From assembly GCA_021397845.1 (NCBI GenBank), contig CM038050.1, positions 143,157,980-143,221,979 on the forward strand: DNA of 64,000 nt, read 5' to 3'. The notes beneath the pieces are model-generated. The model worked only from the letters and a program-made list of their open reading frames with translations, did not search any database and was not told where the DNA came from. Positions 31,992 through 42,176 of the stretch are shown in pieces (positions within the stretch are counted from its first letter, which is position 1; every line of letters starts with the position of its first letter). The position numbers were made by a program, and so were the translations under genes. Source of the stretch: Areca catechu. Lineage: Eukaryota; Streptophyta; Magnoliopsida; Arecales; Arecaceae.

Positions 31992-34423
31992 TGATATGGC
32001 AACATCGGTGATGTGCAGTGTATGTCAGATCCAATTGGATGCCAATCGTGCCACGTGGATTTTTTCTTTCGAAGATTCCCCTGGGTGGCTTGGCCCGCGA
32101 TCGTCCTCACCCGAGACGAGGCACCCCTGCTCCCTCGCCAGGTGACACCCCAAGATGGGTCCACCTCGCTGAGGTCGAGCCAGGCGCTCCTGCTCCTTCG
32201 CCAGGTGGCACCCCAAGATGGGTCCACTTCGACCGAAGTCGAGCCTTCCTCTGCCACTTCGCCAGGTGTACACCCATGAGGCGTCCACCTCGGCTGAAGC
32301 TGGCGACCTTTGCTCCCTCGCCAGGTGGTGCCCCAAGATGGTGCACCTCGTCGAGGTCGAGCCAAGCACTCCTGGTCCTTCGCCAGGAGGCACCCCAAGA
32401 TGGGTCCACCTCGGCCGAAGTCGAGCCTTCCTCTGCCACTTTCCCAGGTGTCCACCCAGGAGGGGTCCACCTCGGTCGATGCTGGCGGCCTCTGCTCCCT
32501 CGCGAGATGGCACCCCAAGATGGGTTCACCTCGTCGTGGTCGAGCCAGGCGTTCCTGCTCCTTCGCCAGGTGGCACCCCAAGATGGGTCCATCTCGGTCG
32601 AAGTCGAGCCTTCCTCTGCCACTTCACCTGGTGTCCACCCAGGAGGGGTCCACCTCGACTGAAGCTGGCGGCCTCTACTCCCTTGCCAGGTGGCACCCTA
32701 AGACGGGTCCACCTCGCCCAGGTCGAGCCTGGCACTCTTGCTCTTTCGCCAGGTGGCACCCCAAGATGGGTCAACCTCGACCGAAGTCGAGCCTTCCTCT
32801 GCCACTTCGCAAGTTGTCCACCCAGGAGGGGTCTACCTCGGCCAAAGCTAGCCGCCTCTGCTCCCTCGCCAGGTGGCATCCAAAGATGGGTCCACCTCAC
32901 CGAGGTCGAGCCAGGCGCTCCTGCTCCTTCGCCAGGTGGCATCCCAAGATAGGTCAACCTCGATCGAAGTCGAGCCTTCCTCTGCGACTTTGCCAGGTGT
33001 CCACCCAGGAGGGGTCCACCTCGACCAAAGCAGGTAGCCTCTGCTCCCTCACCAGGTGGCACCCCAAGTTGGGTCCACCTCATCGAGGTAAAGCCAGGCG
33101 CTCCTGCTCCTTCGCTAGGGGGCACTCCAAGATGGGTCCACCTTGGTTGAAGTCGAACCTTCCTCTACCACTTCGCTAGGTGTCCACCAAGGAGGGATCC
33201 ACCTCGATCGAAGCTGGCGGCCTTTGCTCCCTCGCCAACTGGCACCCCAAGACAGGTCCACCTCGCTAAGGTCGAGCCTGGCGCTCCTGCTCCTTCGCTA
33301 GGTGGCACCTGAAGATTGGTCCACCTCGGTCGAAGTCGAGCCTTCCTCTGCCACTTCGCCAAGTGTCCACCCAGGAGTGGTCCACCTCGACCGAAGTTGG
33401 CAGCCTCTGCCCCTCACCAGGTGGCGTCCCAAGACGGGTCCACCTCACCGAGGTCGAGCCAGGTGCTCCTGCCACTTCGCCAGGTGTCCACCTAGGAGGG
33501 GTCCACCTCGGCCGAAGCTGGTGGCCTCTGCTCCCTCGCCAAGTGGCACCTCGAGACGGGTCCACCTCGTCGAGGTTGAGCTAGGCTCTCCTGCCACTCC
33601 GCCAGGTGGCACCCCTTGATGGGTTCACCTCGGTCGAAGTTAGCCCTACTTTGCAAAGCCTCCAGGGATCAGAGGCACGAGCCACGAGGTCAATGCTAGA
33701 GTCAGCATGCAGCGCATCCCGTATAGGGTGCCTAGTATAGCCCGCAACGACATGCGAAACCTCGTTTACACAGGTTAAGGAGGGCCCCGCGATCGAGGTA
33801 TTGAATCCTTGCAGACAGGGTCCTGGAACCCAGAAAATCCACAGTCAAACCCCAAGATAAGGGCTCCCGCGCCTGGCTCGAGATCCCGCCAGGTTCCTCC
33901 TTTCGTGACAGCATGGCAGATGTGGCAAGCTCGCCGCTTAACTCCCAGACTCGAAGAGGAGGGGAGGATGGGGGAAAAGAGCTAGGAACCTCCGGGAGCC
34001 AGGAAACAAAAGCTGAAGGTGGTCCGGTGGTATAAGAGGGATGGTGAAAGTGGATAGGAAGGTAATCCACTAAGAGGAAAGAACACCTAGAGAAAGGGAT
34101 AACGATTCTAGGGCTCTCAGAAGTTCCCAGATGCAAGCCCGGTGAGTCTAGTGCAGGAAACTGTGTGTCAACCCCTCTCGTTCCCACACTTCTTTCATAA
34201 AAAATCTCCTCTAAGCATGGGAATCCAGCAGAGACCCGTCTTAGTGGATTTGTTTCGTCATGCCGCTCGCTAACTTGATCATCGGAGTGCCCTCGCCAGA
34301 ACCCCCGGCCTGGGTCTCTGACATTGTTTTGTAGGTTCGGAAGCTTGGAGATCCCTAGGTGAAGGAGTCCAAGGTCCGGTGCCAGTACATAAGCTACATG
34401 CCACAGTGGTAAGATCGGCAACA
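31992..34423 (+). repeat. 5' LTR of gypsy H
   Basis: A 2432-bp LTR that starts TGATATGGCAACATC and ends GATCGGCAACA. From about 32100 to 33640 it is a tandem array. The unique 3' part has GGTATAAGAGGG (TATAAGAG at 34031-34038). Many overlapping open frames on both strands come from the array and are not genes. Confidence 0.92.
32100..33640. repeat. Higher-order tandem array in the H 5' LTR (about 180 bp; three roughly 60-bp subunits)
   Basis: The unit contains three variants of a module GGTCCACCTCG...GAGG/GAAG...CCAGGTG. One variant has GTCGAGCCTTCCTCTGCCAC, one GCTGGCGGCCTCTGCTCCC, one GTCGAGCCAGGCGCTCCTG. The first recurs near 32220, 32402, 32586 and 32767, so the period is about 182 bp. 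There are roughly eight cycles, with some units shortened near 33400-33640. Confidence 0.85.
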
Positions 34424-34426
34424 GAC

Positions 34427-34444
34427 TGGCACACCAGGTAGGGG
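34427..34444 (+). other. Primer-binding site of gypsy H
   Basis: TGGCACACCAGGTAGGGG begins three bases after the 5' LTR. TGG at its start pairs with a tRNA CCA end. It is not the initiator-Met site used by the other elements here; I do not assign the tRNA. Confidence 0.7.
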
Positions 34445-34517
34445 ATCTCGAATAGTAACCCCTGTGTGAGCAAGAGAGCAACTTGACCGTGAGCATGGTG
34501 GTGACACTCGGACATGA

Positions 34518-34683
34518 AGCTTCCACCACCGGGCAGGGGAGGTTTGCTCTCCTCCGGGCCCACGTAGCCTGGAGAGGGAACTTCCCGCTCCTCCTCCTCC
34601 CCCTCAGCTGTCCTTGGTGGATGGCCCTATTGCAGCCATCGTCCAGCAGCTGCAAACGTTGACTACAGCTATACGGCAGCTGT
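34518..34683 (+). pseudogene. Gypsy H gag 5' remnant, cut by copia A2
   Basis: An open stretch after a stop at 34515-34517 reads SLVDGPIAAIVQQLQTLTTA, a heptad-like segment expected near the start of Tat gag. No in-frame ATG is visible. The frame is off by one from that of the gag segment at 44604, so a frameshift is present near the junction or my frame is not the original one. Copia A2 is inserted at 34684. Confidence 0.45.
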
Positions 34684-37101
34684 TGTTGGGTTCGGGAACC
34701 AGTGCGGAAGCGTGGATTTCAAAATTTATGAAACCAGGTCCGAACCCTAATCCCAAATCACCTTATTAGCAATTAAAACTATGACTACATGCATGTCCAA
34801 ATTTAAACATTATTTAAATACTAACCTCAGATCGCTATTACCAGTCTGATGGAGAAATGAACTCCAAATTGAGTAGCCTCTTGAACACACCAGGCGTCCA
34901 CTTGTCCGCCCTCCGATGGTGATCCACACGGGCAGATGATCAAGACACTGACTCCTTAATTGGGTTCCTTCCAATCAAGTTCTACCCTAAGAACTTGATA
35001 TATGGGCTATTGGCTAGGACTCCTCTAGCCAAACTGGGACTAAAACTTCTCTCTTACCCTTCTCCTTGTCTTCTAGCAACTTTGGCCCCTTAAGACACTC
35101 TTGTCTTAAGAATAAGCCCTTGTCCTAAAATGAGACAAGGCTTGTCTTGGTGGGAGAAGAAAATTAAGACAAGATTGTCTTAATGTAAGAAAGAAAGGAG
35201 AGGCGCCTTCTTCCTTTACCGTCGGAGAGTTTCTCTCTGACTCTCCTTCTGTTCTGAGATTCGACAGAGCCAAGGCTCTGTAAAGGAATCAAAGAGGAAA
35301 GAGAGGAGGGGGAAACAATCTTCTGGAGAGGGAGAGGGAAAATAGAAGCAAGACTTCGCTGTAGAAAAAATCTGAAAAATCTTATTTTTTACGGTGAAGT
35401 CTTCCCCTTAAATAGGCGACAGAGAGGCGCCTACCCATCTGCAATCACCCTCTCACGCCCCTCTCTCCCTTCTCACGTCCTTTCCCTTCATCTCACGGCC
35501 CTTGATTTAATCTCACGGCCTTTGGGATGGGAAGACGCAAGAAAGAGTCGCGAGAAAACACAGAAGGGCGCGCACAGAAAAGAGGAGTCGCGCCCCTTCG
35601 GTGTTTTCTTTCTTTCTTTCACGGTAATCCCCTTTTATGAAGAGTCCACGCCTAGGTGGACTCTCTTCCACGCCCTTTCAGCCAAAAAAATGCCAACCCC
35701 TTTTCCTTTTTCACGCAAAGACGCCACTTGGAAAGAGTCCACGCGCGCGTGGACTCTTCTCCTTGCGCGTGCGTGGGAAAAGAGGGGGAGGGACTTAGGC
35801 GATGTGGGAAAGGGGTTTAGCCTCTTAGGTTAGCCCAATTGCTAGCCTACTATTAGCCCAATGTCTTGAATCTTCAATTAGATTCAAACTGGAATGAATT
35901 TGGATCTAAAAAAGACCAAATCGGAACCCTAACTCGAATCCGATTCAAGTAGAAGCCATGGTTTGCAACACATGCTAGTGTGTTCATCTGCAAACGAGAT
36001 TTAATTCCAAATTAAATCCTTGATTATCTGTCCTAAGTATGTGACCCATTGGGTTCCATACCTAGCCAGCAGTGGGTCCGAGTGCAAGTTGACCTAATTT
36101 GATCAGAACTCATTCTAATCGATTTAGGTCAAATCGAGCTAACTCGAGTTAGTCAATTAGGACTCCTCCTAATTTGTGATCCAATTAAACCATTTAATTT
36201 GATCAACCCACAAGACAAGATTGACGTCTAGCAACGTGTCATGTCTACCCGGAAGATATGGAAATTCTGGTGAAATTCCAAAACTACCCTTCAGTGGAAA
36301 GTTCCCGTACAATTCGATCCTTTAATCATCTTGCATCCCGAATATAACTATGGATATGGAAACATGTCAAAACCAGCTTATACTCATTCCCAGCTCAGTC
36401 ATACACTAATGATTCAATTAATTCGATATTAGAAATCATTTCTAATATCTGTACTTTGATCAAAGATTTCCTGAATCATCATCTGACCTATTTGGCTGGA
36501 TGCAATCTCCTCCTACTAGGAGTGATCAATTCCTTGTTGACTTACTCATTACCTTCATATACAATTCACCATGCCCAGCATCAACCTCGTGCATGACCCA
36601 GTGTCATGATTGAGATTGAACCAAAGCATGGGTTCATGTACATAAGGTATTATGGCAATCTCAGGTCATAGGACTACTTGTACAACTCCCACTATGAGAA
36701 ACATCTATTGACATGCAGCTAAGGCTCCATTAGATGTTCTCAAACTGGATCTATTCAGTGAACTCATTCGCTAATGAGTACCCACATCCTTGTATTAGTG
36801 TCCCACACAAGTGACTGTGAGAGCAGTCACCCTTTTCAGTATACATAGGATGTGCCAGTCTAACCGGAAATCCTGATCCCCAACTCAAGGTTCCTATGAC
36901 TAGGAATATTCTAGATTAGGGTTTTAAGGCCTTAGATCTCACTGGTATGATCTCATCATAGCCCTACAACCATAGCCCTAATCTATGGGGTTCATCATAT
37001 AATGACACAGCGAATGATGAAAAATTATTGCCTTTATTAACTTGTCAATTTACAATGGTCTGAGAGATACAAATATTGGCTTATAGGGCATAATCCTTTT
37101 A
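34684..37101 (-). repeat. 3' LTR of copia A2
   Basis: A 2418-bp LTR. In element sense it begins TAAAAGG rather than TGAAAGG: the terminal TG has become TA, a change that would impair integration if copied into a new element. Dyads GAGTCCAC/GTGGACTC lie at 35642-35663 and 35735-35756. Confidence 0.93.
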
Positions 37102-37112
37102 ATCTCCCACTT
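37102..37112 (-). other. Polypurine tract of copia A2
   Basis: Minus-strand AAGTGGGAGAT directly before the 3' LTR, identical to that of copia A (1246-1256). The stop codon of gag-pol lies only a few bases upstream. Confidence 0.8.
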
Positions 37113-37115
37113 GCA

Positions 37116-40100
37116 CTAAAGCCAATCGCTCTTATTCTTTAACCCCATACTATCGAGGTGGCGATCAAACTCCCGCTGTGGTAGAGCCTTAGTGAACGGG
37201 TCTGCTATGTTGTTCTTTGTATCCACTCTATTGATGCAGACTTCTTGTCTCTCGATTATCTCTCGGACAAGATGGAAGCGTCTCAGAATGTGCTTGGACT
37301 TGTGATGGGCTCTCGGTTCCTTAGCTTGAGCAACTGCTCCAGTGTTATCACAATAGAGTGGCACCGGGTTCTCAATCTCAGGAACTACTCCCAACTCTGT
37401 GATGAATTTCTTCATCCAGACAGCTTCCTTGGCGGCTTCACTGACAGCTATGTACTCTGCCTCGGTAGTTGAGTCAGCTACAGTCTGCTGTTTAGTGCTC
37501 TTCCAACTTACTGCTCCACCATTCAAGGTAAAGACATACCCTGAAATGGATTTACTATCATCTGGGTCTGATTGAAAACTAGAGTCTGAATAGGCTTCTA
37601 GTTTAAGATCAGATCCTCCGTATATAAGAAAAATATCCTTAGTCCTTCTCAGGTACTTAAGAATATTTTTCACAGCCTTCCAGTGATCCTCTCCTGGATC
37701 AGCCTGAAATCTACTGGCTACACCCAAGGCATATGCCACATCAGGCCTGGTACATAACATAGCATACATAATCGACCCTATAGCCGAAGCATAAGGTATA
37801 GAATTCATTCTATTTCTTTCTTCAGGTGTCTTAGGAGACATCCTCTTAGAAAGACGTATGCCATGACCAATAGGTAAGTAACCTCTTTTACTTTCCTCCA
37901 TGCTAAATCTCTTTAGCACCTGGTCAATGTACCTAGACTGGGATAAGCCTAGCATCCTTCTTGATCTTTCTCTATAGATCTTTATACCCAGTATATAGGA
38001 TGCTTCTCCCAAGTCTTTCATGGAAAACTGTTTCGATAACCACACTTTGACTGATTGTAACATTGGGATATCATTCCCAATAAGAAGTATATCATCAACA
38101 TATAGAACTAAGAAAACTATGGCACTCCCACTAGTCTTCTTGTACACACAAGGTTCATCCTCATTTTTGAAAAAATCAAATTCTTTGACTGTTTTATCAA
38201 ATCGGATGTTCCAACTCCTGGATGCTTGCTTTAATCCATAAATGGATTTCTTTAGCCTACATATCTGATTAGGTTTAGTCTCCAAGACAAAACCTTCTGG
38301 CTGTGACATATAAACCTCTTCCTCAAGGAAACCATTGAGGAATGCAGTTTTTACATCCATTTGCCAGATCTCATAATCATGATATGCTGCTATAGTGAGC
38401 ATAATCCGAATAGATTTGAGCATGGCAACAGGGGAAAATGTTTCATCATAATCTATTCCCTGTTTTTGTCTGAAACCCTTAGCCACCAATCTGGCTTTAT
38501 AAGTTTCAACTTGGCCATCTGCCCCAATCTTCCTTTTATAGACCCATTTACACCCAATAGGGTTAATACCCTCTGGTGCATCAACCAAAGACCATACTTG
38601 GTTGACATACTTGGAGTCCATCTCGGATCTCATGGCTTCCAGCCATCTGTCTGAGTCTCTACTCATGACTGCTTCCGTATAGGTTAGAGGCTCATCATTT
38701 TGAATGATTTGGGCTTCATTATTTTCAATTATGAACCCATACCTCTCAGGTGCCTGTCGCACCCTATCAGACCTACGGATAGGAGTGTGTTCAGGTTCTA
38801 TATTAACTATGTTGTTATTTGACTGAGATGTGTCTATTTGTTGAATTTCATTAAGTTCGATATTTCTACCAGTGCCCTTTTGTAGGATGAATTCTTTTTC
38901 CATAAAAGTGGCATGCCTACTGACCAAAACCTTTTGCTCAGTAGGGTGGTAGAACAGATATCCTATACTATCTCTAGGATATCCGATAAATAGACATTTG
39001 TCTGCTCTAGCATCTAGTTTATGTCCAAAATTTCTTTTTACATAGGCTGGACATCCCCATATCTTAATATACTTAAGATTGGGCTTCTTACCTCTCCATA
39101 ATTCATATGGAGTGCTAGAGACAGTTTTAGATGGTACTCTATTCAAGATATAAGTTGCTGTTTCCAAAGCATATCCCCAGAAAGAAAAAGGTAACTCCGT
39201 GAAGCACATTATGGATCGTACCATATCCAATAAAGTACGATTCCTCCTTTCAGCAACACCATTTAATTGTGGTGTGTAAGGAGGAGTCCATTCAAAGATG
39301 ATCCCCTTATCTTTAAGGAGATCAAGAAACTCAGTGGATAAGTACTCACCTCCTCTATCTGATCGGAGGATCTTTATACTTTTTCCTGTCTGTTTCTCTA
39401 CCATACTTTGATACTCTAAAAATTTTTCAAAAGCCTCGGACTTATGTTTCATTAGATACACAAATCCATACCTTGAAAAATCATCAGTAAATGTGATGAA
39501 GTATGAGTATCCACCATAGGCTTGAGTTGTCATAGGCCCACATACATCTGTGTGTATGAGTCCCAATAACTCTTTTGTCCTTTCTCCATGTCCACTAAAT
39601 AGAGTCTTGGTCATCTTACCCATGAGACATGATTCACAAGTTCCTAATGACTCATAGTCATAAGGATCAAAGAAATTTTCTTTGTATAACTTGTTAATCC
39701 TAGTCTCACTAATATGTCCAAGTCGACAATGCCAAAGTAAGGTATTGTTTACATCATCTCTTTTCCGTTTGTTAGAAACATGAAAAATATTATCATTAGT
39801 GAAAAGAGTTAATAGACCATTGTAGAATATGCCATAACATATTATTTCATTAGATAAAGAAATTGAGCAGCCACTGCTCATTACATTCATAGTATATCCT
39901 TGTTTAAGTAACAAGGGTACAGATATGATATTTCTAATGATTTTTGGCATATAGTAACAATCCCTTAGCTCCAAGATCTTCCCTGAAGGTAACTTCAAAA
40001 CATAAGTCCCTACAGCTTCTGCTTGGATGGGGTCCCCTCCAGCACCGTAGAGCTCAAAGTTACCTTCCTTCAATACTTTAAGCCCCTGAAGTTCCTGCAA

Positions 40101-41006
40101 TGATTTGCAGATGTTATGACCACAGGCGGTATCCAACACCCAAGTATTTGAAATGGAAGAATCCAATGACAAAATAGTATGAACTTCTTTCATACCTTTT
40201 GGTGCCTCTGATGCACCAGGCTTCACACTTGCAAGGTAAACCTTGCAGTTCCTTTTCCAATGACCCGGCTTGCCACAATGAAAGCAGGTCATCTGTCCGG
40301 AGGCCTTCTTTCCCTTCTTCTTCTTAATGCCCCCTTTGGGATTCATTCTCTTACTGGAACCCTTTTTGCATGTCTTCTTCTTATCCACAAGAAGAACTGG
40401 AGCCTTATTTTTCTTTACATGGCTCTCTGCTGTCTTCAACATATTCAACAGCTTAGGCAAGGAAGAATTAAGTTTGTTCATATGGTAATTAAGAACAAAC
40501 TGTGAAAATGACTCTGGGAGTGATTGCAAGATCAAGTCTTGATTCAACTCCCCATCCATTACAAAACCTAATTGACCTAATCGAGTGATTAGATCAATTA
40601 TCTTTAATACATTGTCTTGTACTGATGTACCTTCTGTCATCCTTGCACGGAACAACTGCTTAGATATTTCATATCTAGCAGTTCTATTGTGTTCTCCATA
40701 AAGCTCTTTTAAATTGAGCAGTATGGAGTTAGTATCCATGCTATCATGCTGCCTCTGCAACTCATTAGTCATAGAGGCAAGCATAACACACTTGACAGTA
40801 AGTGAGTCATTTTGCCACATATTATATGTGGTCTTCTCCTCTTGCGAGGCATCTTCCCTTGGTGGTTCCAAAATTGGGGTATCAAGAATATAGGAAATTC
40901 TTTCTTGACTGAGTACTATTTTTAAATTTCTCAGCCAATCAACATAATTAGGCCCAGTCAATTTGTTGGCATCTAAAATACTACGGAGTGAGAGTGAAGA
41001 GGCCAT
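37116..41006 (-). CDS. Copia A2 gag-pol polyprotein, intact
   Basis: A single 1296-aa frame from ATG 41006, with the usual length and order for copia. Gag comes first (MASSLSLRSILDANKLTGPN; capsid helices to about residue 200), then a Lys-rich stretch and the zinc knuckle CFHCGKPGHWKRNC at about 240-253. The protease has LDTACGHNIC (Asp near 292). The GAG-pre-integrase His/Cys region is at about 425-470. The integrase core has HTDVCGP, RSDRGGEY and NGVAERRNRT, giving the D, D, E residues. RT follows with DVKTAFLNG and YVDD, then RNase H with SDSSF and TEAEY and the end ADPFTKALP. No stop or frameshift interrupts it. It may be functional; RT/RNase H is nearly identical to copia A. Confidence 0.96.
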   Translation of the reverse strand: MASSLSLRSILDANKLTGPNYVDWLRNLKIVLSQERISYILDTPILEPPREDASQEEKTTYNMWQNDSLTVKCVMLASMTNELQRQHDSMDTNSILLNLKELYGEHNRTARYEISKQLFRARMTEGTSVQDNVLKIIDLITRLGQLGFVMDGELNQDLILQSLPESFSQFVLNYHMNKLNSSLPKLLNMLKTAESHVKKNKAPVLLVDKKKTCKKGSSKRMNPKGGIKKKKGKKASGQMTCFHCGKPGHWKRNCKVYLASVKPGASEAPKGMKEVHTILSLDSSISNTWVLDTACGHNICKSLQELQGLKVLKEGNFELYGAGGDPIQAEAVGTYVLKLPSGKILELRDCYYMPKIIRNIISVPLLLKQGYTMNVMSSGCSISLSNEIICYGIFYNGLLTLFTNDNIFHVSNKRKRDDVNNTLLWHCRLGHISETRINKLYKENFFDPYDYESLGTCESCLMGKMTKTLFSGHGERTKELLGLIHTDVCGPMTTQAYGGYSYFITFTDDFSRYGFVYLMKHKSEAFEKFLEYQSMVEKQTGKSIKILRSDRGGEYLSTEFLDLLKDKGIIFEWTPPYTPQLNGVAERRNRTLLDMVRSIMCFTELPFSFWGYALETATYILNRVPSKTVSSTPYELWRGKKPNLKYIKIWGCPAYVKRNFGHKLDARADKCLFIGYPRDSIGYLFYHPTEQKVLVSRHATFMEKEFILQKGTGRNIELNEIQQIDTSQSNNNIVNIEPEHTPIRRSDRVRQAPERYGFIIENNEAQIIQNDEPLTYTEAVMSRDSDRWLEAMRSEMDSKYVNQVWSLVDAPEGINPIGCKWVYKRKIGADGQVETYKARLVAKGFRQKQGIDYDETFSPVAMLKSIRIMLTIAAYHDYEIWQMDVKTAFLNGFLEEEVYMSQPEGFVLETKPNQICRLKKSIYGLKQASRSWNIRFDKTVKEFDFFKNEDEPCVYKKTSGSAIVFLVLYVDDILLIGNDIPMLQSVKVWLSKQFSMKDLGEASYILGIKIYRERSRRMLGLSQSRYIDQVLKRFSMEESKRGYLPIGHGIRLSKRMSPKTPEERNRMNSIPYASAIGSIMYAMLCTRPDVAYALGVASRFQADPGEDHWKAVKNILKYLRRTKDIFLIYGGSDLKLEAYSDSSFQSDPDDSKSISGYVFTLNGGAVSWKSTKQQTVADSTTEAEYIAVSEAAKEAVWMKKFITELGVVPEIENPVPLYCDNTGAVAQAKEPRAHHKSKHILRRFHLVREIIERQEVCINRVDTKNNIADPFTKALPQREFDRHLDSMGLKNKSDWL

Positions 41007-42176
41007 TTATCTACATTTAAACAAAGAACAATACATAAGCAAACAACCATGAAATGACAATACATAATTAAATTAGGACTTTAATTTAATTATGTCTCCC
41101 ACTATTTTATCGAGCATCATAACCCTCTATACGATGATCGAGAAAACCCTAATTAGTTTTTCTTAGTGGGGTTGAGATCCCAATCCCTTATAAAAGACCT
41201 TGTGTGTACACAACAAATCTTATATAAGTTCATAGGTAGGAAAACTCTCTCCAATTGTAACCCGTACAATTCTCAACTTATCCCGGCCTCTAAAATATTA
41301 ATAGCCTTGTGTATACACAACAAACTATAATATTTCAGTTAAGTAAGACCCTTCATAGCCATATAGTCATGACTTTAATAGTAATACCCTTGTGTGTACA
41401 CAACAAAATATTACATTAAATCATGCCATAAACAAATAATTGTATTAGGCCAAAAAAATTGTGTTAGTCACCATATTAGGTCTTGTGTGTACACAACAAA
41501 CCTAGTATAGATCGTAACACAATAATGACCTATCATGAAGGAAGGCCAATAATAGTATTTTAACACCAAGCATGTTAGTCAAGAATTAAATCAATCAGAT
41601 CGGCCAGGCTAGTGGAAGAGATGTGGGGGTCCCCCCGTTGCTTTCCTAGACACCAATTTAAAATTGGCCAGGTCAGACAACGGAACCAATTAAAAACCAC
41701 GATTCTCTTTACCTTCCCAGAACCACCTTTCTAGACACCGAAATGACTAATTATCCATCATGACTAATAATGCTTATCGGTTAACTTATACTACCACTTA
41801 ATATAATTTTAAGAGGGATTTATGCAATGCCAGCACATTCAATTAAAAACTATCACATATATTAATACATGCTTTAAACTAAGCAAATATGTGAAATGTG
41901 TGCCATCATACTAGGACAACCATTTACCACATAATGGATACACCATTATGCCAGGGCAACCTTATTTCAGTATGATGGCTCCAGGGCTAATCATATCTCT
42001 AAGACAATTAGGGTTTCAGTGGAAAACCCTAACTGGTGGCAATCATCAAAATCATGTTCAATCAAAGACATGCATTGTGCATCAATATAAAAACTTCAAC
42101 ATGATACTACATCATTTAATAAAGCATGAATTGAACTGCATAAGTTTTAATCCTAATAAGGAGGCTCTGATACCAC
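41007..42176 (-). other. Leader of copia A2 with palindromic motifs, shared block and PBS
   Basis: Untranslated leader. Four copies of CTTGTGTGTACACAACAAA (plus-strand reading) start at 41199, 41306, 41389 and 41482; the second has TATA at its centre and so is a perfect palindrome. The block at 41600-41740 aligns with the leaders of gypsies B and C. The PBS is minus-strand TGGTATCAGAGC (42175-42164), which pairs with initiator tRNA-Met one base from the LTR. No coding sequence seen. Confidence 0.8.

Noticed and set aside
32018..33619. Several long overlapping open frames on both strands (up to 289 codons), Pro/Arg/Ser-rich
   Set aside because: They arise from the tandem modules in the H LTR, which lack stops in most frames; the same frames reappear in the other LTR (53560-55420).
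33732..34655. A 307-codon minus-strand open frame
   Set aside because: It overlaps the H LTR end, PBS and gag start, has no family motif, and is GC-rich antisense of the LTR.
41199..41500. Possible CRISPR-like array (repeated motif with unrelated spacers)
   Set aside because: Only four short motifs, unequal spacing, eukaryotic LTR element leader; treated as leader motifs instead.
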